Of a stretch of DNA of 27,946 nucleotides, positions 18,743 to 27,946 are shown in pieces. The notes under the pieces were generated by a model, which had not been told where the DNA came from, did not search any database, and was given only the letters and a program-made list of their open reading frames with translations. A program made the position numbers and the translations under genes. The stretch covers positions 1-27,946 of the forward strand of contig CDMY01000404.1 of NCBI GenBank assembly GCA_001179505.1. Direction: 5' to 3'. The stretch is from Vitrella brassicaformis. Taxonomy: Eukaryota > Sar > Vitrellaceae. How positions within the stretch are numbered: the first letter of the stretch is position 1; each line of letters starts with the position of its first letter.

Positions 18743-21633
18743 ATGATCGGCGCCATGGATACAGCTCAGGTGGGTGGCGGACTGACGGGCAAGAGAAGCC
18801 AGCAGCTTCCATCCAACGGCTGTGGTGTCATGTTGTGTGTTGTGTGTTGTGTGTTGTGTTCAGTTGAAGAATCAGGCGGCGCGTGTGGAGCAGGCCCTGC
18901 AGGAATTAGTGCAGCTCCACTCGCAGGTATGCTGTGATGAACGCACCTGACAGGCCCAGCGCCACACCCTCTCGCTGTGTTTGTTGTTCCTCTCTGCATC
19001 AGGTTGGTGCTCATCTGTCGAAGATCAAGCAGCTGGACCCTGCCGAGGTACACACAGAGTCCGCACTGGGCAGCAGGTCACGGCACATTGTTTGGTGCCC
19101 TCCGGTGGTCTTGCAGGCATCGTCCCATGAGTCGCTGCTGGTGCCCACTCAGCTGTCCCTTCTGGAGTCTTATGTCAAAGCCGCCGTCACTCAGCTGTCG
19201 TCTGTCGAGTCGGGCCTTTCGGGAGCCGTCGATGCTCTGACGGCTGCCCCCACGCCGCCATCAGCCAATAGCTCGGCAGCTGCAGAGACCGACCAACAGC
19301 CACAGGTACACATCATCCATCCAAAAGAGTCAGAATAGAGCACTGTGTCCATTCCGTCGGATCTATTGGTCACAGGCGCGGCGGCCATCGTATCGTCTGG
19401 TCAAGGAGAGCGGCTGTCCACCCGAATTAGAAGAACCGGTGAGAATGACACCACGATAGACCTGATACATCAAACCCACCTTAACGTATTAATGCCTTCT
19501 CTCTTTGCCCTCAGGCCCGTCGCCCTCTGTCGTGTGATGAGCTCCTCAACGTGTCCGGCCACCTGCAGCCCTGGGAGCTGACGCGCTACCGCCGGCCCCT
19601 CGGCACGCGCCTCTTCACCCAGTCGGCCGCCAACTACGCCAACCTGGTCATCGACTGTGAGGACGACAAGGCCAGGCGTATGTGGGCGGCCATGCCGCTG
19701 GCCGTGGCGCAGAGGTGGGGGCAGAGGGCGACCAACATCAGAGAGATCAAGCACCGGCGCCCCGTGGGTCGAGAGAATTGGTGTCGCGGGACCTGGGTGG
19801 CGCTGGTAGAAGGCCACGCCAGCGGCCGAGCGGCCATCGCAGCCAAACAGAAGCGCAAGAGTGAGGGAGGGGAGGGGACAGCTGTTGCTGCTGCGGCACG
19901 GCAGGCTGACGGCAGCGGGCAGTCGGCTGATGACGGCACATTGGAGGTACTGTCATTCGAGGCCGTCAAACTCGATGACAGCATTCACATCCCCCACCCT
20001 CCTCCCTCATCTGACCTGCCCCCTGCCCCCACCTCCCGCATCCACCTGCCGGCACTCAAGACCGTCAACAACATCCCCAGCGATTGCATGTCTGCTCGCG
20101 TGGGCCGCCAGTGGCGCACCCCTGGCGTCACGACGCTCATCGTCGGGACCGGTTTGGATCTGTCATGGTATGACGAGGAGGAGATGGAGGGCCTGAAGGC
20201 GTGGGTTAGCGGCTGTGAGGCCATTGAGATGCTGGACCTCAAGCACATCTACTTCGGGACCGCGGCCGGTCTGCTGAGTGCGCTGCCCGCCAACGGCAAG
20301 TCGCTGGCGGCGCTGCACACACTGCGAGGTGTGTCTATGGATGAGGACGTGTGGGTGAATACTGACAGTAGCGGGATCGACAGGCTGCGTGAGGTGATGG
20401 TGGCGAGGGGCGCCAAGCGGTCCGTTCGCGAGGTCAAGATCACCGTGAGGGCCATGCATGATGACGACGATACTGTGGTGTGGTCGGGGAGCGCTGCCCG
20501 GCTCATGTAAGGATGCAGAAAGAGAGAGGGGTAATGACGGGCGGTGCAACACATTATTGTGCTTTGTCTTCTATCAGTGAGGCCGTTGCGGCTCCCGAGG
20601 TAGCCTGGGAGGAGGTCTTCGCACTGAACGACGACGGCACATCTGGACGCATTGACGCGGAGCTCCTCTCGCTCAGCCGCAGGACCGGTACTCCCGCTGC
20701 CCAGAAGCTCATCGGCGGCTTCGCGAAGACTGCCGGCACCGTGACTTACAGCGGGCGTCACGAAACCATCCCCGCCGCCATCAGGGACGACGCATTCGCT
20801 GCCGCCCACATCCTACGGCTGGCCGGTGGTGCACTCGCCAACAAGAAGCGCGCAGTCCAGGTCGCCTCCGGCATGCCCAGCCTGTCGCACATCGACGCAT
20901 CAGCGATCGCACCTGTTCGTGAGGTGTGGCAGTTCCTGGAGGGGTTGCAGACGGCGCGGGAGAGCAGGGGGTGGGCGGAGAGGAGCCTGTCGTCAGTGGG
21001 TCTCAGCCTATCGGCCCACACGCTCACCTTCACAGACCCCCACGACCGCGACCACCCCTGTCTGTGGCACCGTGACACCACGAAGCTGCCGCCGATCGAG
21101 GAAGTGCATGTTGACGTGAGGAGTAAGCAGGAACGATTAATAGGGGGTCGGCCATTCGGCGTGGCGTCTGTGTGTGTATGGTGCTTTGTTTCTTTGTTTG
21201 TTTGTTCGTTTGTTTCAGGCACGGTAGCGGATGACCAGTTCGAGGCATTCTACAGCAGCATGGTAGCCGCGGTGATCTCGTTCACCAGCAAGCTCAAGGT
21301 GCCCGACACAGACAGACAGATGGCTGCTGGGCAATCTGCTTTACGTCTCTCTGGTCGCGTCGCCAGGGCCACAAGAGGACTCAGATCAAGATGACTTTTG
21401 GGTCGCGTCGTCGCGTCGAGCAGCCTTTCCTGGCGCAGCTGGCCGGCGCCGGTCTCAAGGTCAGCATGCTCGTCGACACCCTGTCTGTCGAGCGCCGCAC
21501 ACCAGGTGAGAGACAGGCCTGCAGACCATCCCCAGCTGCATCCACTCAGACAGACAGCCAGCCTCTCCCACCGATCCCTACGCGCGCATCTCTCCCTGTC
21601 TCTCTGTTGCCTGTCTGTGCGTCAGATACGTGA
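18743..21633 (+). CDS. Family-1 protein with N-terminal coiled coil (gene B)
   Basis: Ten exons: 18743-18769, 18864-18926, 19003-19047, 19117-19305, 19376-19438, 19515-20506, 20578-21122, 21219-21298, 21367-21505 and 21626-21633. They keep frame throughout and give 716 residues (712 if ATG 18755, which has the better context GCGCCATGG, is used). The first exons encode a coiled coil (KNQAARVEQALQELVQLHSQ). Next comes an Ala/Pro/Ser linker, then LSCDELLNVSGHLQPWELTR, which has an F-box-like pattern (inference), then the body shared with gene A. The family is not one I can name. It looks intact, unlike gene A. Intron content differs from gene A: B lacks A's intron at 758-839 and has introns at 20507-20577 and 21299-21366 that A lacks. 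The last coding exon is only 8 nt. It may encode a substrate adaptor or scaffold, but nothing in the sequence settles that. Confidence 0.8.
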
Positions 21634-22572
21634 GTCTGGTTGGCGTGCGGCCGATGTAGCTCGGTTGTCGGTAGACGATGGGTGGATGGAATACATGGGT
21701 AGAGCTCACTCAGACATGTGCGTGTGTGAGCGTGGGTGACGATTTTGGTTCCTTCCTGTCTGCTGCCCCCTCAGCCCCCCCTCCCTCCCTCCCTCCCTCT
21801 CTCTGTCCCTGACAGTCACACAGCCGGGTCACCGACGAAGGGCTGGGCAGACAGGCGAGAGAGGCAGCGGCAGGGATGAGCGAGCAGACGGCAAGACTCA
21901 GTCATGTGTGCAGCTGTTAGTGGAATGGATGACAGGCGGATGGACAGGATCGGTGGTGTGCGTGTTGGCGATGGACGGACACACGTGTGTCATTCCTGGA
22001 TGTGCGCGTGGATGTTTGCATGTTCGTTGAATGAATGCCTGTGGATTGACACCAACCACACACCCACACCCGCATTCACACGCGTGTGTCATTCGCTTCG
22101 TGCATCGTTGTGGGCTTCCCGCGACACCGTGCCGTGATGTCACACCGACATTGCTGACATGCAGCGGCGATGTTGCATCACGACGCAGTACGTGAGAAGC
22201 CCGCCCTTGAACACGCAGCAAGCACACACCTGTCTGTCTCTGGCTCTTCCATTCTCTCTCTCTTGGATGTTGGCCGGTCCTGGCTCGTTTGACACACGGC
22301 ACGCTGCCCAATGCAAAAACACCTGGGTCCAGGCATTCCTGCGAAGGGCACCGAACTCAAGATCAAACGAGCCAGAATCGACCTCCCACACCAACCGAAC
22401 GACGATACCAACAGAGGGGTAGATAGCACGACTGTTCAGACCCCACCACAGCAGCCATCCATCCATCCATCCGACATACACACACGGCCACTTAACGGCC
22501 CTCTCGCTCGCAAGACAACAACAGACGCACCTCACCCCGACCTGCCTTACAACAAAACAGCCCCCCTCCCAG
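21634..22572. other. Spacer between convergent genes B and the TPR/oxygenase gene
   Basis: It contains a CCCT tract (21773-21800) and two palindromic E-box-like sites, GACACACGTGTGTC (21978-21991) and CACACGCGTGTG (22077-22088). Both are followed by TCATTC, as if part of a roughly 100-nt direct repeat. ORFs at 22159-22844 run into the antisense of the next gene and are not called. Confidence 0.5.
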
Positions 22573-24805
22573 CTACGCCCGGACCTTCCTCGACGGCCGC
22601 CTGGGCTGCTCGCTTGGCTTTGGCTGTGGCTGCCCGTCTGTCGTCGACACACTGGCGGGTGGTGGTGGTGCGGGGCCTGTTGGCGAGCCCGACAGCCACA
22701 GCACGATGCAGAACAGGCGACGCTTGCACATCTGCAACTGCCACCTGCAGGCAGGAAGACACGACATACGGCAAGCAATGGGTGTTGGGGCTGGTGTTGT
22801 GTGGCGGGTCTCACTCGTTCGCTTACTCACCATGTGGTGTCTGACCGCAACAGCACGAGGGTGTCTGTGTGGGGGTCGAGTACACGCTCGCTCTGCATCG
22901 CATCAGTCCACCCATCCCATACACACCAGAGAATGTGTTGAGGACGGACGTGTTGGTTTGTTGTGGTGTGTTGCAGAGCTCGGCTCACGTCAGGGTTTTC
23001 CTCCAGATGGTCGAGCAGCGTTGATATGTCACGGGCCGGCAGAGCGCCATCCTGCAGCCACTCACACAGGGAGAGAGAGAGAGAGAGCGAGAGTGCACCC
23101 AACACCCTCTCCCTCTTTCCCAGGCCTTACCGTGGTCTTGACGGCTTTGATGGCGCCCCCGTCTCTCTCAGTGTCCCACAGCAGGTCGCTCGAGAAGAAG
23201 TAGAGCAGCGTCAGCCGCCGCTCGTCATCGTGCTGCCGCATGGGACTCTTGGACGCGTTGTCCAGATGCCATGTGTACCGGTCGTCGTTGCCTGCATCCA
23301 CCACACAGACAGCAGCCAGGAATGGTGCGTGTGCTGTGCTCTCTGTGTCGTGCTCTTTTACCGTCGAAGCACCAGAGCTGTGGATCGGTGTGGCCGGTCA
23401 GCTGCAGACCTAGTGTGCTCTGACACAAGTGGATGGAGCAGGGAGCCACGCACAGGTGGGTGCGGTTGTGTGTCGATTTGTGTCTTTGCGTACGTTGGCC
23501 CGTTTGCACATCGACTTTGCGAAGGTGAGCACCAGCTCCAGCAGGTTGGCCAGCGCTCCAGTGGTGCTCACATCGCCGCTGTCGTGCTCCAGATGCTCGA
23601 ACAACCTCTGCAGCACATCAAGACACACACATCAACCACATCAACTCTCTCTTTCTGTGTGTACTATTGGGTCGATTGCCTCACCCCCTACTCACCTTTT
23701 GCGTGATCGAGTGGAGCTGCTTGACGACGGGATTGAGCATGGCGACAGGGTTACTAGAAGGCTTCTCAGGCCGGTCAAACACGCCACTCGCGAACACCGC
23801 CGACGCCTCGTGAAACCCTCGGTCACTCATCGACGACTCGGCACCGGCACGACACACAGCAATGCCATTCGACCTCAGAAGAGCCAACATCTGAACAAGC
23901 CACACACCGACACACGACCTCCTCCCTCCCTCCCTCCCTCCCTCCCTCTCTCCCTCTCGCGCGCGCGCTCTTGCTCTCTCTCTCTCGTTGTGTGTGGGTG
24001 GGGTCAGCTCCCACCAGACCTCATCTGTGAGAGAGTCAGGTGAGCCCTTGAGCATGTCCACATCCACAGGTGCGGGGAAGGGGGGCAGCGGGGTGCCGTT
24101 GGTGGCTGAGGCTGCAGCTGCAGCAGGGGGGTCGGGGTAGAGGGGACTCCATTGCGTGAATGCCTTCCGGGCCGCCCCGCGACGCTCCTCATGCTCTATC
24201 TCCTACACCACACGACATGACACACAAATAACGCGCATAGCCATTCACAGCAATTTTGCTCACGTTGAGCATTTGTTTGGCCGCGGCATTGGTTGCATCG
24301 ACCTCCAGCAGCGCCTGCAGGGTGACCTTGGCCTCCTCTGTGGCCCACGCGCCGCCGCCCTGGTCGCTCGGGAGCTTCCGGAGCGCCTCTGCCTTGCGGT
24401 AGAGGGCCTTGACGTTGGCCTGGTCCGACGCCAGCACCTTGTCGCAGTAAGCTGACAATCACACACAACCACACACACACAGAGAGGGGGAGATGGCAAC
24501 ACGTATATCACCCTGTTTGGTGTGTCTGCATGGCTGTGCTCACCGATAGCGTCCTTGTAAGCCTCCCTTTTGAGGTTGACAAGCGACATGTTGCCGTATA
24601 TCGACGAGCGGCACTCGGCAAGCTCCGCATCTTCCTCGTTGACACGCCCGCCCGGCCTGTCTGGCAAGAGATCTCTCAGCCTGTCCAGTGCTGCAGCCCA
24701 GACGGCGGCGGCCTCGTCGTAGCGGCCCTGCTTGAAGAGCCTGTTGCCCTCGTCCTTCATCTCACGTGGGTCGGGACCCGCGTCAAGATCCTCAAACTGA
24801 ACCAT
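22573..24805 (-). CDS. TPR protein fused to a prolyl-hydroxylase-like 2-oxoglutarate oxygenase domain
   Basis: Exons (minus strand): 24805-24544, 24451-24264, 24202-24020, 23890-23696, 23607-23494, 23419-23362, 23291-23131, 23051-22989, 22892-22831 and 22744-22573. All phases match; 485 residues. Residues about 15-140 form a TPR region (EMKDEGNRLFKQGRYDEAAAVW ... AYCDKVLASDQANVKALYRKAEALRKL) like those of co-chaperones. After an Ala/Pro linker comes a domain like the prolyl hydroxylases of the EGLN/PHD and P4H type: QLWCFDGNDDRYTWHLDN (iron motif HxD at His342 and Asp344), RRLTLLYFFSSDLLWDTERD then GGAI, DTLVLLRSD, then CKRRLFCIVLWL. In active enzymes a His of a HEV-type motif follows LVLF.SD; here the spliced sequence reads TTWWQLQM, so the third iron ligand is not seen. 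It may be inactive, or the splice model may be wrong there. The TPRs would bring a protein partner. Confidence 0.8.
23921..23968 (-). repeat. CCCT tract plus alternating CG in intron 3 of the TPR/oxygenase gene
   Basis: On the gene's sense strand this reads as tandem GGGA runs (G-quadruplex motif) preceded by an 11-nt alternating CG stretch (23958-23968, able to adopt Z-DNA) and GAGA repeats. It lies in the intron 24019-23891. Confidence 0.7.
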
Positions 24806-25138
24806 CTGTTTTGCAGGAAGGAGCCTTCAGATCAAACACAGCGGTTGGACTTTTCGCGTCGAGAGATCTGCTTCTCACAGCTCGCCTCTTTGTTTCACGG
24901 ACAAGCTGAGCTCGCAACTGGAGTTGGCGGTGACTCGCCGCGCTTTGCGCAGGATGGTCTGGTTGTGCCGTCTGCTGCTTCCTTCTGCGTGTTGAAAGGG
25001 CGGCGGATGAGTTAAATCTTCGTCGAAGTTTCTGCAGAAAATTGTTAGGGTACGTAAACACCCGTCGGTCCTGCCTTATTGACACGCAGAGGGCATAGAC
25101 GCGACTAGAGGATGACCGGATGAGAATGGCTCACCGAG
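24806..25138. promoter_or_regulatory. Head-to-head spacer, probable bidirectional promoter
   Basis: 333 bp between start codons, with no TG/CA repeats. GAAAGGGC at 24994-25001 is the reverse complement of GCCCTTTC. Near the plus-strand gene two short upstream ATGs occur: 25112 (a 4-codon uORF) and 25126, which overlaps the main start out of frame. Confidence 0.5.
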
Positions 25139-27816
25139 ATGGACCAATTCTACAAGGTGAATGACCCAGAAAGGACAAAAAACGAAATTGCGGGGTCGTG
25201 TGTGTGCTGCGAATGCATTGGATGACGTGTCGGTTTGGTCTGTGTGTCCTTTCAGACGAAGATGTGTCCGCACATTCTGCGGGTGAGAAGAAAACACGGC
25301 CACAACTCAGACAGCCAGACAGTCAGACAGATGGAGAGATCAGAGGAAGCGCGGCTATCAGCAATCAGACAGAGATGAGATGATGAATCGCACACACACA
25401 CACACACACGCATGGCTGGAGGAGAGAGAGGGACAGACGTCATATCAGTCACATAATCCTTTCCACTGAGTGTTTGTTCTGTTGGATGGCGTGTCGCATG
25501 TGTGTGTGTCTTTAGGGGAGTTGTGTGCGGGGTCAGTGGTGCACCTACGCCCACTCGCCGGCAGAGCTGAACCCCCTGCAGGACCTCAGGAAGACCAAAC
25601 TCTGCGAAGCTTGGCTGCACGTGAGCTGCCAGTGACTCACAATGAATGAATGAATGAATCGCTGGCCACCTCAACTGCACACGCATTATTCTGCTGATGG
25701 CTGTGGCTGGTATGGATGCCGTCTGTCTGTTTTGCTTCAGAGCGTGTGTCATGATCTCAACTGCAAATTTGCCCACGGGTGAGGAGATGGGATGGACGGG
25801 TAGACAGGCGGGGCGGGCAGGGAGGGCTATGTGTGTGATTGAGTGGTTGACGTGACGAATATATTGGATTGACCTGTCTGTCTGTCTGTCTGTCGTGCGT
25901 CACGTTCCACTCACTCCACCAGGGAGCAGGAATTGCGGTGCACCGATGACTACTACAAGACAGGTAGGTAAACAAAGGAGTGAAAACCCGTGTGTGTTTG
26001 CCTCGCTCCATCGCCATGTCATGTGCGTTCGTTGGTTCCTTTAATGCAGCGCTGTGCAAGTTTTGGAAGCAGGGCAGCTGCCCTTTCGGCCTGGCATGCC
26101 GACACGCACACGGCATTCAGGAAGTCAGGACACGCAAGTACGCACACACGCACACACACACACGCACACACACACACACACACACCGTGGCGTGCTTCAG
26201 GTATCGGCTGACGGAGGGTCAGAAGAAGGAGCTGGCCGTCAAGAAGAAGCAGAAGGAGTACGACCGGCGGAACCACATGCGGGCCAACAAAAAGATGATG
26301 ATGATGACCATGATGAATAATGGAGCCGCCAACAACGCAGCCGACACAGCCGACGCCGCAACCACCGCACCACCAGCAGCACCGCCAGACACCATCAATG
26401 TCACCAACGGCACATTCACACCGTCGCCGCCTCCCCCGCCCCCACCACCTCCCCCAATCAGCCCCCACACACAGACGCAGTCGCCATCGTCCCGAGAAGA
26501 CAGCACGACGGCTCCGCTGCCCCTCCCGGCCTCGTGTGTGATGGAGGACGTGGGTCAGTGGCCGGGGTCGGCCCACGACACGCCGATGAGCGCGCACTCG
26601 CTGCCGATATGGCAAGGCAGGTGCCGCATCATGTCGGACGAGAGTCAGCGGGCGCTGCAGATGGCGAGGGAGGCGAGATCTATGAGTGACGGCGCCGTGG
26701 CTGGCCCAGTGCAAGGGCAAGAGCAAGAGCAATTGCAGCAGGGAATGGGAGGGGGAGAGGCTGAGGGTCATGGCCAGCATCCCGTTTCTTCGTCTTCGTT
26801 ATTATTGTCTCGATGGCGGTCGCTGTCTTTTGAAGGAGGCGCTTCAGGCCCCATCAGCAAGGGGCCGCCGTCTGCGTCAGGCGCCATCTCGCCCCACATG
26901 CACTCCCCCGTCCCCTCCCTCCCATTTGCCAGCCGGAAGCTCTCCAGCATGAGCCACGCCAGCACCAACTACACCAGCTACACCGACTCGACCAACACCA
27001 CCCTGCTCACCTACGGCGGGGGCCGCTCGCGCGTCAACTCGGCCGCCACACACACTGCTGCTGCCCTGCCGCCATTACCCAGCCCACCACACCTGAGAGC
27101 GGGCTCGGGCGGTCCGCAGCTCTTTATGGATGCCTTGGGGGCTGCTTCGAGCGGCCGGGGACCACCCAGAGCAGACACAGCGCCTGCAATGGTCCCAGTG
27201 GCTGGGCTGAGGGCACACAAGCGGGGCCACCGCGCCCGGGCGTTCATGCAGCATCACCGGAATCGGGCGGAGACCGATGGCGTGATGGTCGAGGACTCGC
27301 CGGCGCGGTCCGCCGGCAGGCACCACCCCATGATGCCGATGGACTCCTCGCCCGTGTCATCGGGCGACGGCGGCCAGCTCAGCTCGCGGCCGTCATCCCC
27401 CTCTCCCCCACCCTTCCCCCTCGCCCCATTCCACTCGCCCGACCACCAGAGTGTGTCGCTGCGTGTAAGCCTGGCGCACCCCTTCACGAGCCCGTTCTCT
27501 GCTCCCAGCACGCCGGGTCGTTCGTCGGTGCAGGGTGGGGGTATTGGTGGTGGCGGCGGTGGTGTTGGTGGGATGGATGTGGGTCGTCAGTTCTCTGGAT
27601 CGTCGATGCTGACCTCGTTTGGAACGCCGTCGCCGTCGAGCGCCGCGCAGGCGAGCTTGCTGCAGGTCGTGGGAGTCGGAAAGCCATACACCATCACTGC
27701 TGAAGGTGAGACGAACACATAAGGGAGAGAGGGAGAGATTGATGCGATGCATTCTCGTGTTCTCTTTATGTCGATCAGTCTTGGCTGAGGCGCAGCCTGA
27801 CCGCTATGAGGAGTGA
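25139..27816 (+). CDS. Protein with three tandem CCCH zinc fingers, probable RNA-binding regulator
   Basis: Exons: 25139-25156, 25256-25282, 25516-25620, 25741-25778, 25923-25963, 26050-26137, 26201-27705 and 27779-27816, giving 619 residues with every phase matching. Fingers: Cys10-Cys18-Cys24-His28 (C-x7-C-x5-C-x3-H), Cys45-Cys53-Cys58-His62 (x7, x4, x3) and Cys79-Cys87-Cys93-His97 (x7, x5, x3). Each has a lead-in of the type YKTKMC, RKTKLC or YKTALC, as in tristetraprolin-type fingers that bind single-stranded RNA in mRNA decay or splicing control. A basic helix follows (KKELAVKKKQKEYDRRNHMR). The remaining roughly 470 residues are low complexity: Met-rich, a poly-Pro run, Ser/Pro/Gly-rich, predicted disordered. 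The start is the only ATG in the finger frame. It faces the TPR/oxygenase gene head-to-head. Confidence 0.92.
26140..26186. repeat. CA microsatellite in intron 6 of the CCCH gene
   Basis: Over 40 nt of CA with a few CG interruptions fill most of the 63-nt intron 26138-26200. This intron has the 5' CA part but almost no TG part. Confidence 0.75.
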
Positions 27817-27928
27817 GTGACTGGCGCATTCTGGCGGGCGGCAAGAGGGCCCAAGCAGCTGACATGGGGTGGGTGGTGTGACAAGTAAAGCCAGGATAGA
27901 GATCGGGATGGATGACGGGGTCAGGGGA

Positions 27929-27945
27929 GGGGGGGGGGGGGGGGG
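27929..27945. repeat. Poly-G run at the window edge
   Basis: Seventeen G in a row, one base from the end of the window and about 110 nt after the CCCH stop codon. It may be genuine or an artefact near a contig edge. Confidence 0.7.
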
Positions 27946-27946
27946 T

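Noticed and set aside
22311-22844. Plus-strand ORF of 177 codons over the end of the TPR/oxygenase gene
   Set aside because: Its right part is antisense to an exon supported by domain match and phase; its left part has no recognisable feature.
26019-26780. Minus-strand ORF of 253 codons opposite the CCCH gene
   Set aside because: Shadow of a GC-rich exon and of CA repeats; no domain, while the plus strand has three clear CCCH fingers.

Overview
This is nuclear DNA of a eukaryote with short introns. The likeliest source is a GC-rich alveolate alga, and the style fits the chromerid Vitrella brassicaformis; that assignment is inference from the feel of the sequence, not from a search. Exons are GC-rich at third codon positions. 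Introns are mostly 60-110 nt with GT-AG ends (a few look GC-AG). Most have a CA-rich 5' part and a run of TG just before the 3' splice site. There is no sign of bacterial operons, tRNA, rRNA, CRISPR or an intact transposon. A 300-base run of N marks an assembly gap.

Layout, left to right. 1-1876 (+): 3' part of a family-1 gene of unknown function (gene A), with an apparent frameshift. 3187-4552 (+): family-2 gene with an F-box-like N-terminus (gene C). 5441-6452 (-): small coiled-coil protein gene with an uncertain reading frame. 6900-11666 (+): 17-exon ubiquitin-specific protease with a long disordered tail. 13151 to about 16324 (+): MLO-like seven-transmembrane protein with two C-terminal EF-hands. 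17003-18240 (-): second family-2 gene (C'), crossed by the N gap. 18743-21633 (+): second family-1 gene (gene B), complete. 22573-24805 (-): TPR protein fused to a prolyl-hydroxylase-like 2-oxoglutarate oxygenase domain. 25139-27816 (+): protein with three CCCH zinc fingers and a long disordered tail.

Three gene pairs are head-to-head (6452/6900, 18240/18743, 24805/25139). Their spacers are nearly free of the TG/CA repeats that fill the other spacers, and all three hold the octamer GCCCTTTC. The two paralogue pairs, A with C and C' with B, sit on either side of a block of conserved single genes. This looks like lineage-specific family expansion around a conserved core.

The conserved genes have recognisable but separate roles: deubiquitination, membrane/calcium signalling, possible 2-oxoglutarate-dependent hydroxylation, and RNA binding. 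They do not form a pathway. The most interesting signals are the self-complementary CA...TG intron design, an intron block identical over 47 nt between the two family-2 paralogues whose neighbouring codons have diverged, the MLO/EF-hand fusion with probable GC-AG introns, and a 2OG-oxygenase-like domain that seems to lack its distal iron-binding histidine. All exon coordinates were derived by hand from splice motifs and frame continuity and have no transcript support.
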